64,000 bases of DNA from Helicoverpa zea. Its lineage: Eukaryota; Arthropoda; Insecta; Lepidoptera; Noctuidae. The DNA lies in contig NC_061474.1 in NCBI RefSeq assembly GCF_022581195.2, positions 9,176,001 through 9,240,000 of the forward strand, read 5' to 3'. Below the pieces are notes generated by a model. That model ran no database searches, was not told the origin of the DNA, and was given only the letters and a program-made list of their open reading frames with translations. The position numbers were made by a program, and so were the translations under genes. Below, piece by piece: positions 52,981 to 63,839 of this stretch (position 1 is the first letter of the stretch; each line of letters begins with the position of its first letter).

Positions 52981-53030
52981 AAAACAAATATCCAGATTGA
53001 GAACATCCTCCCATTTGGGAAGTCGGTAAA
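52981..53030 (+). repeat. End of the AGTCGGTTAAAA-type dispersed repeat
   Basis: CAGATTGAGAACATCCTCCC and ATTTGGGAAGTCGGTAAAAA match the terminus at 6,830-6,875. It lies directly beside the palindromic MITE. Confidence 0.65.
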
Positions 53031-53605
53031 AAATTAGCTGGTTATTATGAGCTCTTTTTCAAAATCTCCAGTAAAGTATTTAGAAATTGCTTCGGAAATT
53101 GTGGTCATACTCATGTTCCTTTGTAAACTAAACTCTATGGAAGCTAAAATAATTGTATTACCTTTGTATATTTAGAATGTTAAGTCTTTTAGTAAGCATG
53201 ACAGAACCGTTTTGAAGTACTTATACCATTACACGTATAGCGTTGTTCTTAGTACTTTTTAATGAATAGCACAGTGCACAATTATAACTTCAAAGTCGTA
53301 AAAATAGCTGGGTCCCGAATATCTGCACTTGTATTACCACTCAGGCCACTCAATATATCAGTAAACTAAGACGAAACGGCCGATTACCGTAAACAGCTGT
53401 TAATCTTAAATTAAAACCAAGATTGGATAAGAAGGTTCCACTAAAATTCGAGCTTCTAAGCAGTAAAAAAAAATTGTCGTTTAACAAAATGATTACGTAA
53501 CTGACAAGGCGTGAAATTGGCCCAAGAGCTTTAATTTCCACGTGATATTATGATAAAAAAGCTTACTCAAAATTATGCTGAGAAATTAGATTTTTTAACA
53601 TCAAC
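53031..53605. other. Spacer, nothing identified
   Basis: No feature identified. Confidence 0.4.
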
Positions 53606-53616
53606 AAAAGACAGCT

Positions 53617-53886
53617 AGGTATATCTTAGACACCATTGACTGTGTTTCGGATGGCACGTTAAACTGTAGGTCCCGGCTGTCATTAAACATCCTTGGCAGT
53701 CGTTACGGGTAGTCAGAAGCCAGTAAGTCTGACACCAGTCTAACCAAGAGGTATCGGGTTGCCCGGGTAACTGGGTTGAGGAGGTCAGATAGGCAGTCGC
53801 TTCTTGTAAAGCACTGGTACTCAGCTGAATCCGGTTAGACTTGAAGCCGACCCCAACATAATTGGGAAAAGGCTCGGAGGATGATG
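53617..53886 (+). mobile_element. HaSE-like SINE, headless, with 11-bp target duplication
   Basis: It starts in the body (AGGTATATCTTAGACACCAT), runs through TTACGGGTAGTCAGAAGCCA and GGGTTGCCCGGGTAACTGGG to GGCTCGGAGGATGATG. It is flanked by AAAAGACAGCT at 53,606-53,616 and 53,887-53,897. The clean duplication shows it was inserted already without its tRNA-like head, so it is a 5'-truncated integration. Confidence 0.9.
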
Positions 53887-53897
53887 AAAAGACAGCT

Positions 53898-54863
53898 TTA
53901 GAATCGCCAACTCTCTATTATTTTTGCCTGCAGTACACAAAAATAGTGCTTCCTACGTGCAAGTCCAGACGCGTGCCCACGGGACTTAATGGGAAAGCTT
54001 GAGTGCACTGACGATAAAACGTCAGTTTTCTTAAAACGATGGATTTTTATTATAAACAAAGTAAACAGCTATCAAAAGACAATATTTGTTTTTTGATAAC
54101 CTTGACTGTTGTCAAGTTTTCAGTCTTGTGTTTTCAGTCATCTTCATACTGATGTATTACCCCATACAAAACTGTCGGCCGACTAAAAGTTTTCAGTGCG
54201 TGTACTCTAAGCCTTACTAGATTTAGTTCAGCAGTAAAACATACACTTGTCCTTTCAGCATTATTTAAAATAAAATGCTCCACTGTGCCCCAAAATCTGG
54301 CAACACAAATATTTTTCAATCCACAAAAAACGCTAAATTTAATATAAAGCGGAATTTTGAAATTGAATATTTTCAAGCTCTTCTGAAAAATGAATGTTTC
54401 AGGCTTAACATGAATGGAGGCCGTGGTTTGTAATCACAGGCACGGGCTGAATAAAAATAAGGTTTTTAGTCCATGAGCTCTTTAGTAGTTTCGGGTAGTT
54501 TTATGTACAAAGTTTGTAATGAAAATTGTGGAAAAACGGTCTGTGAAAATGTATGTTAAGTTTTGTGATAGTGTTTTGTTTATTTCGTTGATAGATGATA
54601 AGAAAGTAAAGTGTATCCTAGAATTGGTAAAATAGTAATGGCTAAACGCTTAAAAATCAATCTTGCTATGGTTCGAAACCTAAGTTCAGCTAATAATAAA
54701 CCTTACATAAAATTGTTGAACCTATTGAAATAAAATTTGGATATAGATGGCCCAAAGCTTGAAAAAGGACAAAAGCATACTTTTTGTCTAAGCGTGGGAA
54801 GTGGTTCTTTCGAAAAGTGGGTTGAATAGAGAGCAATAGCACGTAGATGTTTTTATTAACGAC
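53898..54863. other. AT-rich stretch with one dispersed motif
   Basis: CTGTCGGCCGACTAAAAGTT with TTCAGTGCGTGTAC at 54,171-54,204 recurs at 62,333 and, diverged, at 5,929. No gene is seen. Confidence 0.45.
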
Positions 54864-54945
54864 TAGCTGTTGCCCGCAACTTCGTCTGCGTGGGCAATAT
54901 AGAATAGTCAAAATACTACTTATCCCGTAGGTGCATTCTTTCACG
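54864..54945 (-). repeat. Dispersed repeat ACTAGCTG-type fragment
   Basis: ACTAGCTGTTGCCCGCAACT with TCGTCTGCGTGGGCAATATA is the reverse of the end seen at 21,770-21,805. Confidence 0.65.
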
Positions 54946-55159
54946 TGACAGTATAATTAGGATTAGCACTTAGCAGTCGCATAGATTCATTGATCAAGGT
55001 TGTGTTGTGGATGTGACCATTTATCTAAACAAAAGAAGTAAAGTTTGTGACGTTGTGAATATCTCTGGATCTAGTCAGCCAATTTGGAAAATTATTACGT
55101 ATGGTGCGTAAGTAATTTTCACAGGAAACAGCTATAATCTATGTCTATATGCTTTGAGT

Positions 55160-55375
55160 CTGACAAAGCTGTCATTTGTACATTTTCTGCAGCTGCTGCG
55201 ACTAATCAGAAGCCAGAAAGTCTGTCAGTCTTACCATGGATATCGTCTTGTGTAGTTGACTGGATTGAAGATAGGTAGATAGGTAGTCGCTCCAAGCAAA
55301 ATATTGGTACTCAAACAGATTCGGTGACTGGAAGCCAACACCAACATAGTTGGGGAATAGCTGGATGGATGATAA
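55160..55375 (+). mobile_element. HaSE-like SINE, diverged
   Basis: AATCAGAAGCCAGAAAGTCT, GATAGGTAGATAGGTAGTCG, GACTGGAAGCCAACACCAAC and ATAGTTGGGGAATAGC, with a GATGGATGAT tail. Confidence 0.75.
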
Positions 55376-55487
55376 AATGAGTCATCATCATCAGCAGGCG
55401 CATAGGGTAGGATAGTTTCACTACTGGGGAGAAACACTTGTATGACGGGGATTTTCTGTGCACTTACTCACTATGATAAGGCTGACC

Positions 55488-55833
55488 CCACATTAGGCGT
55501 GCGTGATCCTCGGGCGTGTGAGTAGCGCGGGCCTCGCGAGCGCGCTGCGTGAACGTCGCGTTTTGCTGCCCTGCGGCATGTGTGAAGAGTGCAAGCGACG
55601 CGCTCGCGGCGAGCACGCGGCGCTCGAGTTGCGTTCTTACCCCTTCGCCCGCTATCCCCGCCGCCCGCAAAACGCCTTAGCAGTTAAACGTCAAGGAGAG
55701 CGGCGCGTGCGCGCCGCGAGCGCGCTGCAAATGCCGCAGGGCAGCAAAACGCGACGCTCACGCAGCGCGCTCGCGACGCACGCGCGGCGCCCGCGCTACT
55801 CACACGCCCGAGGATCGTGCACGCCTAATGTGG
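55488..55833. mobile_element. 346-bp GC-rich foldback MITE
   Basis: The ends CCACATTAGGCGTGC and GCACGCCTAATGTGG are inverted and continue as long imperfect GC-rich arms (GATCCTCGGGCGTGTGAGTA and its complement; CGCGTTTTGCTGCCCTGCGG and its complement). CpG density is extreme. Long open stretches in several frames here are a by-product of the base composition and the palindrome. I found no clear target duplication. Confidence 0.85.
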
Positions 55834-55844
55834 TGGCCTAAGCC

Positions 55845-55994
55845 GGGACTCCACCGAAATGTTTGCATTAGTTCACGAATAGGCAAAATGTACGTATCTG
55901 TGCGAGTCCACTTCATGTGTTCGTACTTGAAACCTGCAGTTTTACCAAGATTTTCAAAATGTACGCTCGCAATATGCCATTTCTTGGTGGAGCC
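55845..55994. repeat. Possible small MITE next to the GC-rich element
   Basis: GGACTCCACCGAAATG and CATTTCTTGGTGGAGCC are inverted, about 150 bp apart. The open stretch of 139 codons over 55,828-56,247 starts inside the neighbouring MITE and has no recognisable domain. Confidence 0.4.
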
Positions 55995-56247
55995 AGCAAA
56001 TCAAAAGAAACATAAGTGTTGTATACTGTGCGTCACTACCGCACACCGGGAAAATTTCGCTATTGCGGAGGACGTTTATATACCATATTTTGTGTCACAC
56101 GTAAACAGGACGACAGTAAGTATCCACCGAAACACTGTCAAAGATCTGATGAACAAACAAATCAGACCTGACTTGGTCACCTGGGGCCAATCAGAGCTCT
56201 ATGAAGCGATCATACGCTTCGGCTCCTACTGTTATTGTGGTTTCTGA

Positions 56248-58640
56248 AAATTTAATCACCTCATTCAACGATGAATGTAATTCTGATGGTACTATTAAGA
56301 ACACTTGCTTAGCGCAGAAGCTGACGTTAGCAGGTCAAGTCTTTTGACTTCTCGAATAGGATACCATTGGTTTTTGTGCAATGCACACCTGCAATGCATT
56401 CTGGATTAGGATAGAATATAGGTGGATAGGATTTGCAACAGAGAACAATTATGTTTTTGTGATTAAATGACATCAAACGTAGTTTTATATAAAAGGTGTT
56501 TTTTTAGACTTGGCTCGGGTCTTACTGAGACTGTTCGTAATCGTGAACAGTGTATTTGCGATCAGAAGTTGAAAGTAAACTTGTCTCTGGTATGCGGCGC
56601 GTAATTTGTACGTTTTCAGACGCATAAAGCATTTTACGTGTGTATGGTATTAAATCGAGAAAGCTCCCATTTCTTATCTGCACTTTGTATCTGGGCTTGT
56701 TTTTAAAGCTACAGAATCCTACATTACCTACCTCACGCTTAGCAGCGCCTGCGAGAGATAGATCCTCATTTCTTCTAGGATTAATTTTACATATTTTGCA
56801 TCAGAAAAAATAATTAAGGTCTACTTAATACTACTCACTCAAAGTAATTTGTTTTAAGGCCACCACATTAGTGGAAGATAAGCTAAACTATGTTTATGAA
56901 AAAATCCTGATATGAACTCCATCTGTAACTTTAAATGATAAGTAATTGTTCCACTAAAGTCATCATTTTTGACATAATGTTCAAAAAATAATTTAGATGG
57001 CACCGTTTTAAATTTGGCCGAGAACTATTAATTTTCCTTTCATCAAGGTAATAATTATAGTTGGATTTTGATGTGGCACGGCAAACTGACAAACACAATT
57101 GAAATGTCTATCGAAAAATTACACTTCGTGTTAAAATATGGTCAATTACGGAAAATACACAACTCCATCTGTTGAAATAATAATCCTCTATAAAGAATGT
57201 ATGGTAATATTGTCATTTACCACCTCGCTCCTTTGACAAATTGATGATGTATTTTATTTACCACAGATGGAGCTACTTTAACCTTGGCTAAACAAAATTT
57301 TCATTTTTTTTTCTTCCGAAGTTACTTATAAAGGTGTGATTTTCTGTGTAAAGATTAATAATAGGCCGATCAACTAATATAAGTACAACATTCAAATGTA
57401 CAGTTTTGACAAATAGATTGCGTGTCGTAATATTTTACATCTTGAATTCACAAAATTAATCATATCTTTTGATAGAGTGAATCGATTTCGATGAAACAAA
57501 AACTAAGTAATACCCCAAGTTACGTAGAATTTTTGTATATAAGCATTGTCTGCATTTAATTCGTAGATTTTACGTGAATCCCGAACAAACAAACAGATAA
57601 ACAGACAAACAGACAAAAATGACAAAAATGATGGAAATGGGTTCTGTTAGTTATCCTTTAACATGCTGGCTATTTTTTTTGTCAATTTCTTCAATGTACA
57701 AAAATTACTTTTCTACAGATTTATTATATGTATAGATATTTTTAATTAACTTTTCATCCGTGCAAAACTCAAGCTTTTCTTAGAAACCAGTATTTTTCAT
57801 CCTATCGTATCACGTTTACGAAGATTGATTTCGAAAACAGCAGAATTAAATTAAGAATTATTTCAGGAATTTCATAAAACTGAGCAATTAAATCCTTCTT
57901 GGAAGAGCTGTCAAAACAAAATGTTTGGATAGCATATCTAGAGGGGTGATTTACGACGTCAGACACCGCTGAAAACCGGGTACACCGTTATAATTGGATA
58001 TTGTGCAGAAGTCTCATATTATTTTCTAACAAATGAAGCTAAGGAACTATGTATTTGTTGCTGTAAATATCTTGACAATAAATCAAAATACAAAACAATA
58101 TGCCATAAAATGTTATCCTACTTATTTGTTGCAAGTCTGCCGAAAGTACATGACTGCTAGTCTATCTTTGAAACGATTTGCCTGAATTTCAGAAACCTTT
58201 TTTCTTAAGTAGGTAATTATAAAAAGCTGTTTCGGTATAAAGAGCTGTATATTGGTTATGAATATGTTTTATTGAAGAAATAAAAAAGGCAAAAAAGTAT
58301 AATAATGTGACTATCATTTACTTATGAGGTGAATGGAAATGGGTGAACCTTTTTAAAGCTTTTTTCTCTGTAGCTTTTGATCAGGTTTTTTTATAAAGTT
58401 GTTTTTCTGCCCTATCCCTGTTATATCATCTGTCTTATTAAATTCAGCAGTACTGTTAAACATTCAAGGTCTAAAGCACTAATAATAGAAGTTGGATGAT
58501 GTACATGATATTTTGTTTTATTAATTTCATACAATGTTCCGATTCTGTGAGTATTGACCCGAAATTGTGAAAGAAACTGTCAGTAAGTGTTTTCGTTTAA
58601 TACGGAAATGTAATAATTTCACTCAATATATTTTTCCCCG
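56248..58640. other. AT-rich stretch, no gene seen
   Basis: About 2.4 kb. A weak match to the dispersed ACAAACAAACAGA-type repeats occurs at 57,480-57,630 (CGATTTCGATGAAACAAAAA, CGTGAATCCCGAACAAACAA). The word ACTCCATCTGT is repeated at 56,918 and 57,163, with the inverse ACAGATGGAG at 57,264. Confidence 0.4.
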
Positions 58641-58681
58641 TATCCTCCTCAATCCTCCTCAATCCTCCTCATCCTCCTCAA
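58641..58681. repeat. TCCTCCTCAA minisatellite
   Basis: Four or five imperfect units of ATCCTCCTCA. Confidence 0.85.
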
Positions 58682-58684
58682 CCC

Positions 58685-58813
58685 GGGAAACCCAGGTTGA
58701 GGAGGTCAGATAGGTAGTCGCTTCTTGTAATACACTGGTACTCAGCTGCACCCGGTTAGACTGGAAGCGACCGGCGACCCCAACATAGTTGGAAAAAGGC
58801 TCGGGAGATGATG
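58685..58813 (+). mobile_element. HaSE-like SINE, 3' part
   Basis: GGAAACCCAGGTTGAGGAGG, GATAGGTAGTCGCTTCTTGT, CAGCTGCACCCGGTTAGACT and CGACCCCAACATAGTTGG. The minisatellite is directly upstream and may derive from its CTCCTCAACCC-like word. Confidence 0.85.
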
Positions 58814-59395
58814 GTGATTAAAAAACCATAAGAACTACTAACCAAACTATACTACGAACGTGATACAGGATAGCTCATCAAAACCTGTTCGGTATTTTTA
58901 CGTGAATGAGTAAAAACATTCATCTACATTCACTTTTTCATCTTTATAACGTTAGTGTTATAAATGATTGTGACCTTGTTACATATTAAAATGAAAAAGC
59001 TGAAGTAATTTGGATGCTTATTGATAAATTAGGAAAACATAAAATAGCTTTGAACCAGTTTTTATAATGGTATTGTGAATATACACGAGGTAATTAATAG
59101 TGCCTTTATTTAACTAATAATATGAAACTTCTTTGTTTCTGGTTTGCCTTTATCCGAGTCCGCCTGTAAATGAGTTCAAAACATAAACAAAATATACATT
59201 TAACTAATTAATATTAACTAAAACGGAAATTATAAATACAAATGAAAGTTTGTTTGTTAGTTAGGTAGTTTCTGGTTTGTTTTTATCCAGGTATGTGAAG
59301 AAGGTAGCTCCCTTGAGACGCGTATGAAAAGGTAGTTTCAAATTAGTAGATAGTAACTTTAGTACATTATACTACGCTTCTAGCATTTGACCAAT
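58814..59395. other. Spacer, nothing identified
   Basis: No gene. A scrap of the GAAGAGTTTGTTTG-type repeat may lie at 59,240-59,340. Confidence 0.35.
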
Positions 59396-59422
59396 TTGAA
59401 AACTGTGAAATTGGACCCTGTA

Positions 59423-60453
59423 GGGGAGAGTGGGGGAATTGCGGACGCTGAAGGGAAATAACGCACAACATTCGTACTATTAGTAATAATCAGTCTGTCT
59501 TTATTAATTATCAATCTTTAGTTATTGGTCTACCAAAACAATTATACTTATCATACGAAATCAATCAATAAATATAATATTTTTATCAAAAACAAAACCT
59601 TGTCAGTCCGTATTTACCCGTAGCGCTCGGGGTAAAATCGGACTGACCCTGGGTTAATTACGGACAGCATGGGGTATTTACGGACTAGGTCCACATCACT
59701 AACGAAAATCACAAGTAAAGCCTTTAAAAGAACTTCCTGCAGTGCAGTTCTCATGAGCCCACTTGTTACCTACACTTTGAACACATAATCCAGTCTTCGG
59801 CGGGTGGATCACTGTGCTTTTCCTGACAATAAATGTAAAAGTAATCAACATGTCAAATAAAGTAGCTCTGGGAATACCATATTTTTCTTGCGCCTGACGC
59901 AAAGTTATCTACTAGTCTTTTATTTTTGCACAGCTTTTTGTAATGATTCGATTTTTTTCTTATATATTTCCGAGGCACCTAAAAATGAGTATTGAGTAGT
60001 GATTGATTAATTTCATAATAGTTTTTCGAATTAGGGGTAATTGCGGACGTACGTATTTACCCCGCGAGGCTTGTCCGCAATTAACCCAACTGGGTATTTT
60101 TAAATCAAAGAGAGAAATTTGTAGGTTATGAAAACATTTCATAAAAAACAAACATTGGCGATTCAAACTCCATTGACAAAGCTATCCATAGAAAATATCA
60201 CTTTGTACCATCACTTCATATACAGACCTGTCCCTCGAATTGTAAAACACTAAAAATTAGATCAATGTACACTTTTTTTTTAAATTTTACCTACCTTTGA
60301 AACAGTGCGCAGCCGGCTGTCGTAAGTTTTTGCGTGGCACTAAAATGGTGGAAAGAAACAGATGACAGCACCGGGCTGCCGCGGGGGGGATTGAATGAGT
60401 AGATACTTGCTAGTCCGTATTTACCCCGCGTCCGTAATTCCCCCACTCTCCCC
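59423..60453 (-). mobile_element. Pogo/jerky-like DNA transposon, internally deleted
   Basis: Inverted ends GGGGAGAGTGGGGGAATTGC (left) and AATTCCCCCACTCTCCCC (right), each followed by GCGGAC / CGTCCG words. They are flanked by TA at 59,421-59,422 and 60,454-60,455, the Tc1/mariner-pogo target duplication. The words TACGGAC, GCGGAC and GGGGTAA recur near both ends and also at about 59,610-59,690 and 60,040-60,090, and may be transposase binding sites. It encodes only a short psq/PHD remnant and no DDE domain. It sits inside a GGTTCCGT-type repeat. Confidence 0.85.
59699..59902 (-). pseudogene. Transposase remnant: psq-type HTH joined to PHD-like finger
   Basis: A 67-codon open stretch on the minus strand. 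Residues 1-18 (RQAQEKYGIPRATLFDML) are the recognition part of a psq/CENP-B-type helix-turn-helix (consensus like AAxxYGIPxxTLxD) that starts pogo- and jerky-type transposases. Residues 40-67 contain Cys40, W-A-H-E-N-C at 48-53 and Cys64, the pattern of a PHD-like finger found at the C-terminus of some insect members; a Ser stands where the second Cys is expected. The whole DDE region between them is gone, so this is probably a deletion junction. No ATG starts it; an exon start after an acceptor is possible. Confidence 0.6.
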
Positions 60454-60455
60454 TA

Positions 60456-60680
60456 ACCCTTACAGTTTGTCCTTCTGTTTCTCACCAGGCTGTATCTCAT
60501 AAAACGTGATAGTTTTAGCCATTTCAATTTTCACAGATTATGTATTATTATTGCCGCTACAAGAAATACTGATAACTACAATTAAATAAATATATTAGGG
60601 GCTCCAGAATACAACAGATGTAATTTTTACGTAACCCTTCGTGCAGTGGCCTGACTCGCACTTAGCCAGATTTTTATAAC
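60456..60680 (-). repeat. GGTTCCGT-type repeat, interrupted by the pogo-like element
   Basis: CTCACCAGGCTGTATCTCAT, TTTCAATTTTCACAGATTAT, ACGTAACCCTTCGTGCAGTG and GACTCGCACTTAGCCAGATT. A few bases of the same repeat (GAAATTGGACCCTG) lie left of the insertion at 59,407-59,420. Confidence 0.65.
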
Positions 60681-61474
60681 TACATATAAACTTCTATCAA
60701 CATTAACATTACTATAACACTTTAGTATAACTATTTCCATAAATAACCTGCGACCCTGCTCATCCCATAAGTGTAATAGCGCGTGAAGATATCTCGAATC
60801 ACAATGCATTTGAAGGTGTCTGATTATGGTGGTTTGATGGTGCCCATTGTGTTATAATGGGATCCCATCGCATAGAAATATACCTATTGGTATGGCCTCG
60901 GCGCTGTTATGATGTTTAGTGACATTTCTTTACATTTGCCCAATACTTTACCTCAATTATAAAGAGGAAAGGTGAGGCTATGATTGCGAAGACTATATAA
61001 AAAAAAAAAATGAAAATTTTGTCAATAACTATTTTACGATCGGGAGAACCGCTTCCAACTACCGGGTCAGAAGTAGCCTTACCTATATGGCTTCTTTCAG
61101 GCTCTATATCCGAGTACCAATTTTCGGTTTAGTAGTTCCGACGAGAGAGCGCAAGAAACGGATCTAGACCGACTTTTGCATTTACGTTTATTCTTGGGTA
61201 ACAAACACTCCTTATAATATTTTACATGGGTGTGGGTGTTTTCGGAACGCGGGTGAATTAACTTTCCATTTAAAATATGTTAGGTACATGAAAATACATT
61301 TACTTTCCATATCCAAAATACTTAACATGACCTCAAAAAAACACAAAAGTAACTGCTCACAATAAACTCTGGCACTACCTGCAGAGTTAAGCTTGTAGCG
61401 TCGGCCATTAAAATATTTTCCACTTACTGTAGCACACTGGAGACTAAACAGTCGGCTGACAGTTACCCAAAACT
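60681..61474. other. Spacer, nothing identified
   Basis: The word AGACTAAACAGTCGG at 61,441-61,455 recurs near 5,368. No gene is seen. Confidence 0.4.
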
Positions 61475-61488
61475 TATTTTAAAAGAAG

Positions 61489-62037
61489 CCGTGGTGGCCT
61501 AGTGGGCAAAGAACCAACCTCTCGAGTATAGCTGGGTACTCACTTAGCAGTGTAGCACGTAACGTATCAGATACGGTATCAAGTGAGTACGTAGGCAAGA
61601 GCCCGCTGCGAGCCGCTCGCGCGTGGAGCGCTGTAAGCTCGCAGTGACCCGCCGAGTGGCGGTTTCACTGCGAACACAAAGGCGGCTCGCAGTGTGCTCG
61701 TGAGGACTGTGGACGAGCCGTACCCACTTGCAGGTTGATACCGTATCTGATACGTTACGTGCTACACTTCTAAGTGAGTACCCAGCTTATAAGGGCGCGG
61801 GTTCGAATCCAGGTCAGGCAAGTACCAATGCAACTTTTCTAAGTTTGTATGTACTTTCTAAGTATATCTTAGACACCAATGGCTGATAAAAAAGGTGAAG
61901 GAAAACATCTTGAGGAAACCTGGACTATAGTCTGAAATCACCAACCCGCATTGAGCAAGCGTGGTGATTAATGCTCAATCCTTCTCCTTGTGAGAGGAGG
62001 CCTGTGCCCAGCAGTGGGACGATAAAAAGGCTGTAAC
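61489..62037 (+). mobile_element. SINE with HaSE head and a different 3' tail, carrying a MITE
   Basis: Head CCGTGGTGGCCTAGTGGGCA (A box) is followed after the MITE by GCGCGGGTTCGAATCCAGGT (B box), CTAAGTTTGTATGTACTTTC and TATATCTTAGACACCAATGG. From there the body changes to CATCTTGAGGAAACCTGGAC, CACCAACCCGCATTGAGCAA, GAGAGGAGGCCTGTGCCCAG and AGTGGGACGATAAAAAGGCT. It is flanked by TATTTTAAAAGAAG at 61,475-61,488 and 62,038-62,051, 14 of 14 matching. The perfect duplication dates the SINE as young. Confidence 0.92.
61531..61787. mobile_element. 257-bp foldback MITE between the SINE promoter boxes
   Basis: Arms of 52 bp with one mismatch: GCTGGGTACTCACTTAG...GATACGGTATCAA and the reverse. A second inverted layer inside (CTGCGAGCCGC / GCGGCTCGCAG, CTCGCAGTGA / TCACTGCGA) makes the whole element one hairpin. 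Target duplication TATA (or TAT) at 61,527-61,530 and 61,788-61,791. It lies between the A-box and B-box of the SINE. Confidence 0.92.
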
Positions 62038-62139
62038 TATTTTAAAAGAAGATCAGGATTCCAATCTTTTCAGTCGGTCTGATTCTGGCTGAATATCAAA
62101 TCTTTGTAATGTGCTTACTACCATTCATCTTCATAGAGA

Positions 62140-62310
62140 TTTATCATCACCTCCCGAGCCTTTTCGGTCGGCTTTCAGTCAAACCGGATGTAGCTGAGTA
62201 CCAGTGTTTTACAAGGAGCGACTGCCTATCTGACCTTCTCAACCCAGTTACCCGGGCAACCCCCTTGGTTAGACAGGTGTCACACTTAGTGGCTTCTGAC
62301 TACCCCTCAT
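62140..62310 (-). mobile_element. HaSE-like SINE, 3' part
   Basis: ATCACCTCCCGAGCCTTTTC, GTAGCTGAGTACCAGTGTTT, ACAAGGAGCGACTGCCTATC, CAACCCAGTTACCCGGGCAA and GTGGCTTCTGACTACCC. Confidence 0.85.
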
Positions 62311-62326
62311 ACAGATTTATAATCCC

Positions 62327-62365
62327 AAACAAACTATCGGCCGACTAAAAGTTTACCGTGTGCTC
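62327..62365 (+). repeat. Dispersed terminal motif CGGCCGACTAAAAGT
   Basis: ACTATCGGCCGACTAAAAGT with TTACCGTGTGC; other copies at 5,929 and 54,171. Confidence 0.5.
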
Positions 62366-62624
62366 TTAATATTTCAAAAACATCAAGCTTATGGTGCAAT
62401 TAAAATGTTCACCCACTGGTAATAACGCTTGGATTATTTCAATAATCTAGTAACTTTATTTATGCTAATATTTTTGTATAATTTTTATATGTAGGCTTTT
62501 TAGCTTTTAGCTTATAGCTAGCTTAAGTAATCACTTCACACAGCCGAATAAAAATACTTTTTATTTTATCAGGAATTTTACTTTAAAAGTTTTAAATTAA
62601 TACATTTGTACCTATTTATTTATC

Positions 62625-62775
62625 ACTAGCCGTTATCCCAAAGTTTCACTTTTGCTCATATCGGGATAAAATATAATCTATATCCTATTACTTGGGAATA
62701 CTGTAGCTTTCCAAAAGTGAAAGAATTTTTCAAACCGTTCAGTAGTTTCCTTTGGAGTAAACAAACAACAAAATC
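62625..62775 (-). repeat. Dispersed repeat ACTAGCTG-type
   Basis: CACTAGCCGTTATCCCAAAG, ATCGGGATAAAATATAATCT, AAAAGTGAAAGAATTTTTCA, ACCGTTCAGTAGTTTCC. Confidence 0.65.
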
Positions 62776-63229
62776 TTTGTCTTTTTTCCACCTATAAATA
62801 AAGATAGTATGAAACTACAGACAACAAAATGATTGTCTCTCTTGAGAATACTAATAGCATTGAATCTCGTATTACATGTTCATAATTCAAGTTTATTTTG
62901 TCAGTGCAACGAAACAGCTTTCAGAATAAAAACTTATAAACTACATTTCGGATTTCTGTGTACATTTTCTACAGTTTAAAACTTTATTTTAGCTAAAAGT
63001 CTCGATAAACCTAAACTTATGTGATTTTATTTTCAGCAAAATATTAGAGTAAGACTGTCGAACTCAAACGATTGCAGTTACCTTTTGTCTAGCTAAATGC
63101 TTACAAGATAAGGTCTGACAGTGAATAACTTGGCAATAAGTCTTTCAGTCACTTTTCACTGATAATGGCTATCTACTCTTGATCATAATATTTCAGCACT
63201 GAGAGGTAACCTTTAAAATTTTTTAATTA
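62776..63229. other. Spacer, nothing identified
   Basis: No feature identified. Confidence 0.4.
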
Positions 63230-63532
63230 GTGTGTGGGTTCCATTCTAAGTTTGGCAAGTACCAATGCTTTTTAAAGTTTGTATGTAGGTATTTGCCAAG
63301 TACCTACATACTAAATACTGGTACTGGTAATGCTGGGCCCCGCTGGGGAAGTACATATATCTTGGATCTTAATGGCTGATTAAAGGGAAGTAAAACATCT
63401 CGACCTGTAAGTATGAAGTCTACAATCACCAACCCGCATTGAGCAAGCGTGGTGATTAACGCTCAATTCTTCTCTGTGTGAGAGGAGGCCTGTGCCCAGC
63501 AGTGGGACGATAAAAAAGGCTAATGATGATGA
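63230..63532 (+). mobile_element. SINE of the second HaSE sub-type, diverged
   Basis: B-box region GGGTTCCATTCTAAGTTTGG, GGCAAGTACCAATGC, then an extra block with CCAAGTACCTACATAC and TACTGGTACTGGTAATGC, and the 3' tail CACCAACCCGCATTGAGCAA, GAGAGGAGGCCTGTGCCCAG to GATGATGATAAAC. It is the same tail as 61,489-62,037. Confidence 0.8.
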
Positions 63533-63839
63533 TAAACTTTCTACATACCAAAAGTCGACAACGAGGATATTTAATTACGAGTAGCTTATTTATTTTCAAC
63601 ATACTTAAGTAATTATTTTTGCTATGCAACAATTTCTTCTATACAGTATATTTTGCGTGGGTTCTTATAAGATCGTTCTGAAGTCCACTCGAATTACTCT
63701 TGCTTCAGATAGTAAGCTTATTTTCTGTGAAATACTTATCCGTAAATAGAGTTCTATTAATGAAAGAAATTGTATTAGTATTGCAGTTAATTTTCTGATA
63801 TTTATTTATTACTTTTATTGGCATCACTTTTAAGCTTTA
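63533..63839. other. AT-rich spacer, nothing identified
   Basis: No feature identified. Confidence 0.4.

Noticed and set aside
55503..55841. 112-codon Arg/Ala-rich frame
   Set aside because: It lies within a GC-rich palindromic MITE. Stop codons are rare there because of composition, and frames are open on both strands.
55828..56247. 139-codon frame
   Set aside because: It starts inside the MITE end, covers a small inverted repeat, and shows no domain or codon pattern. Kept only as a repeat note.
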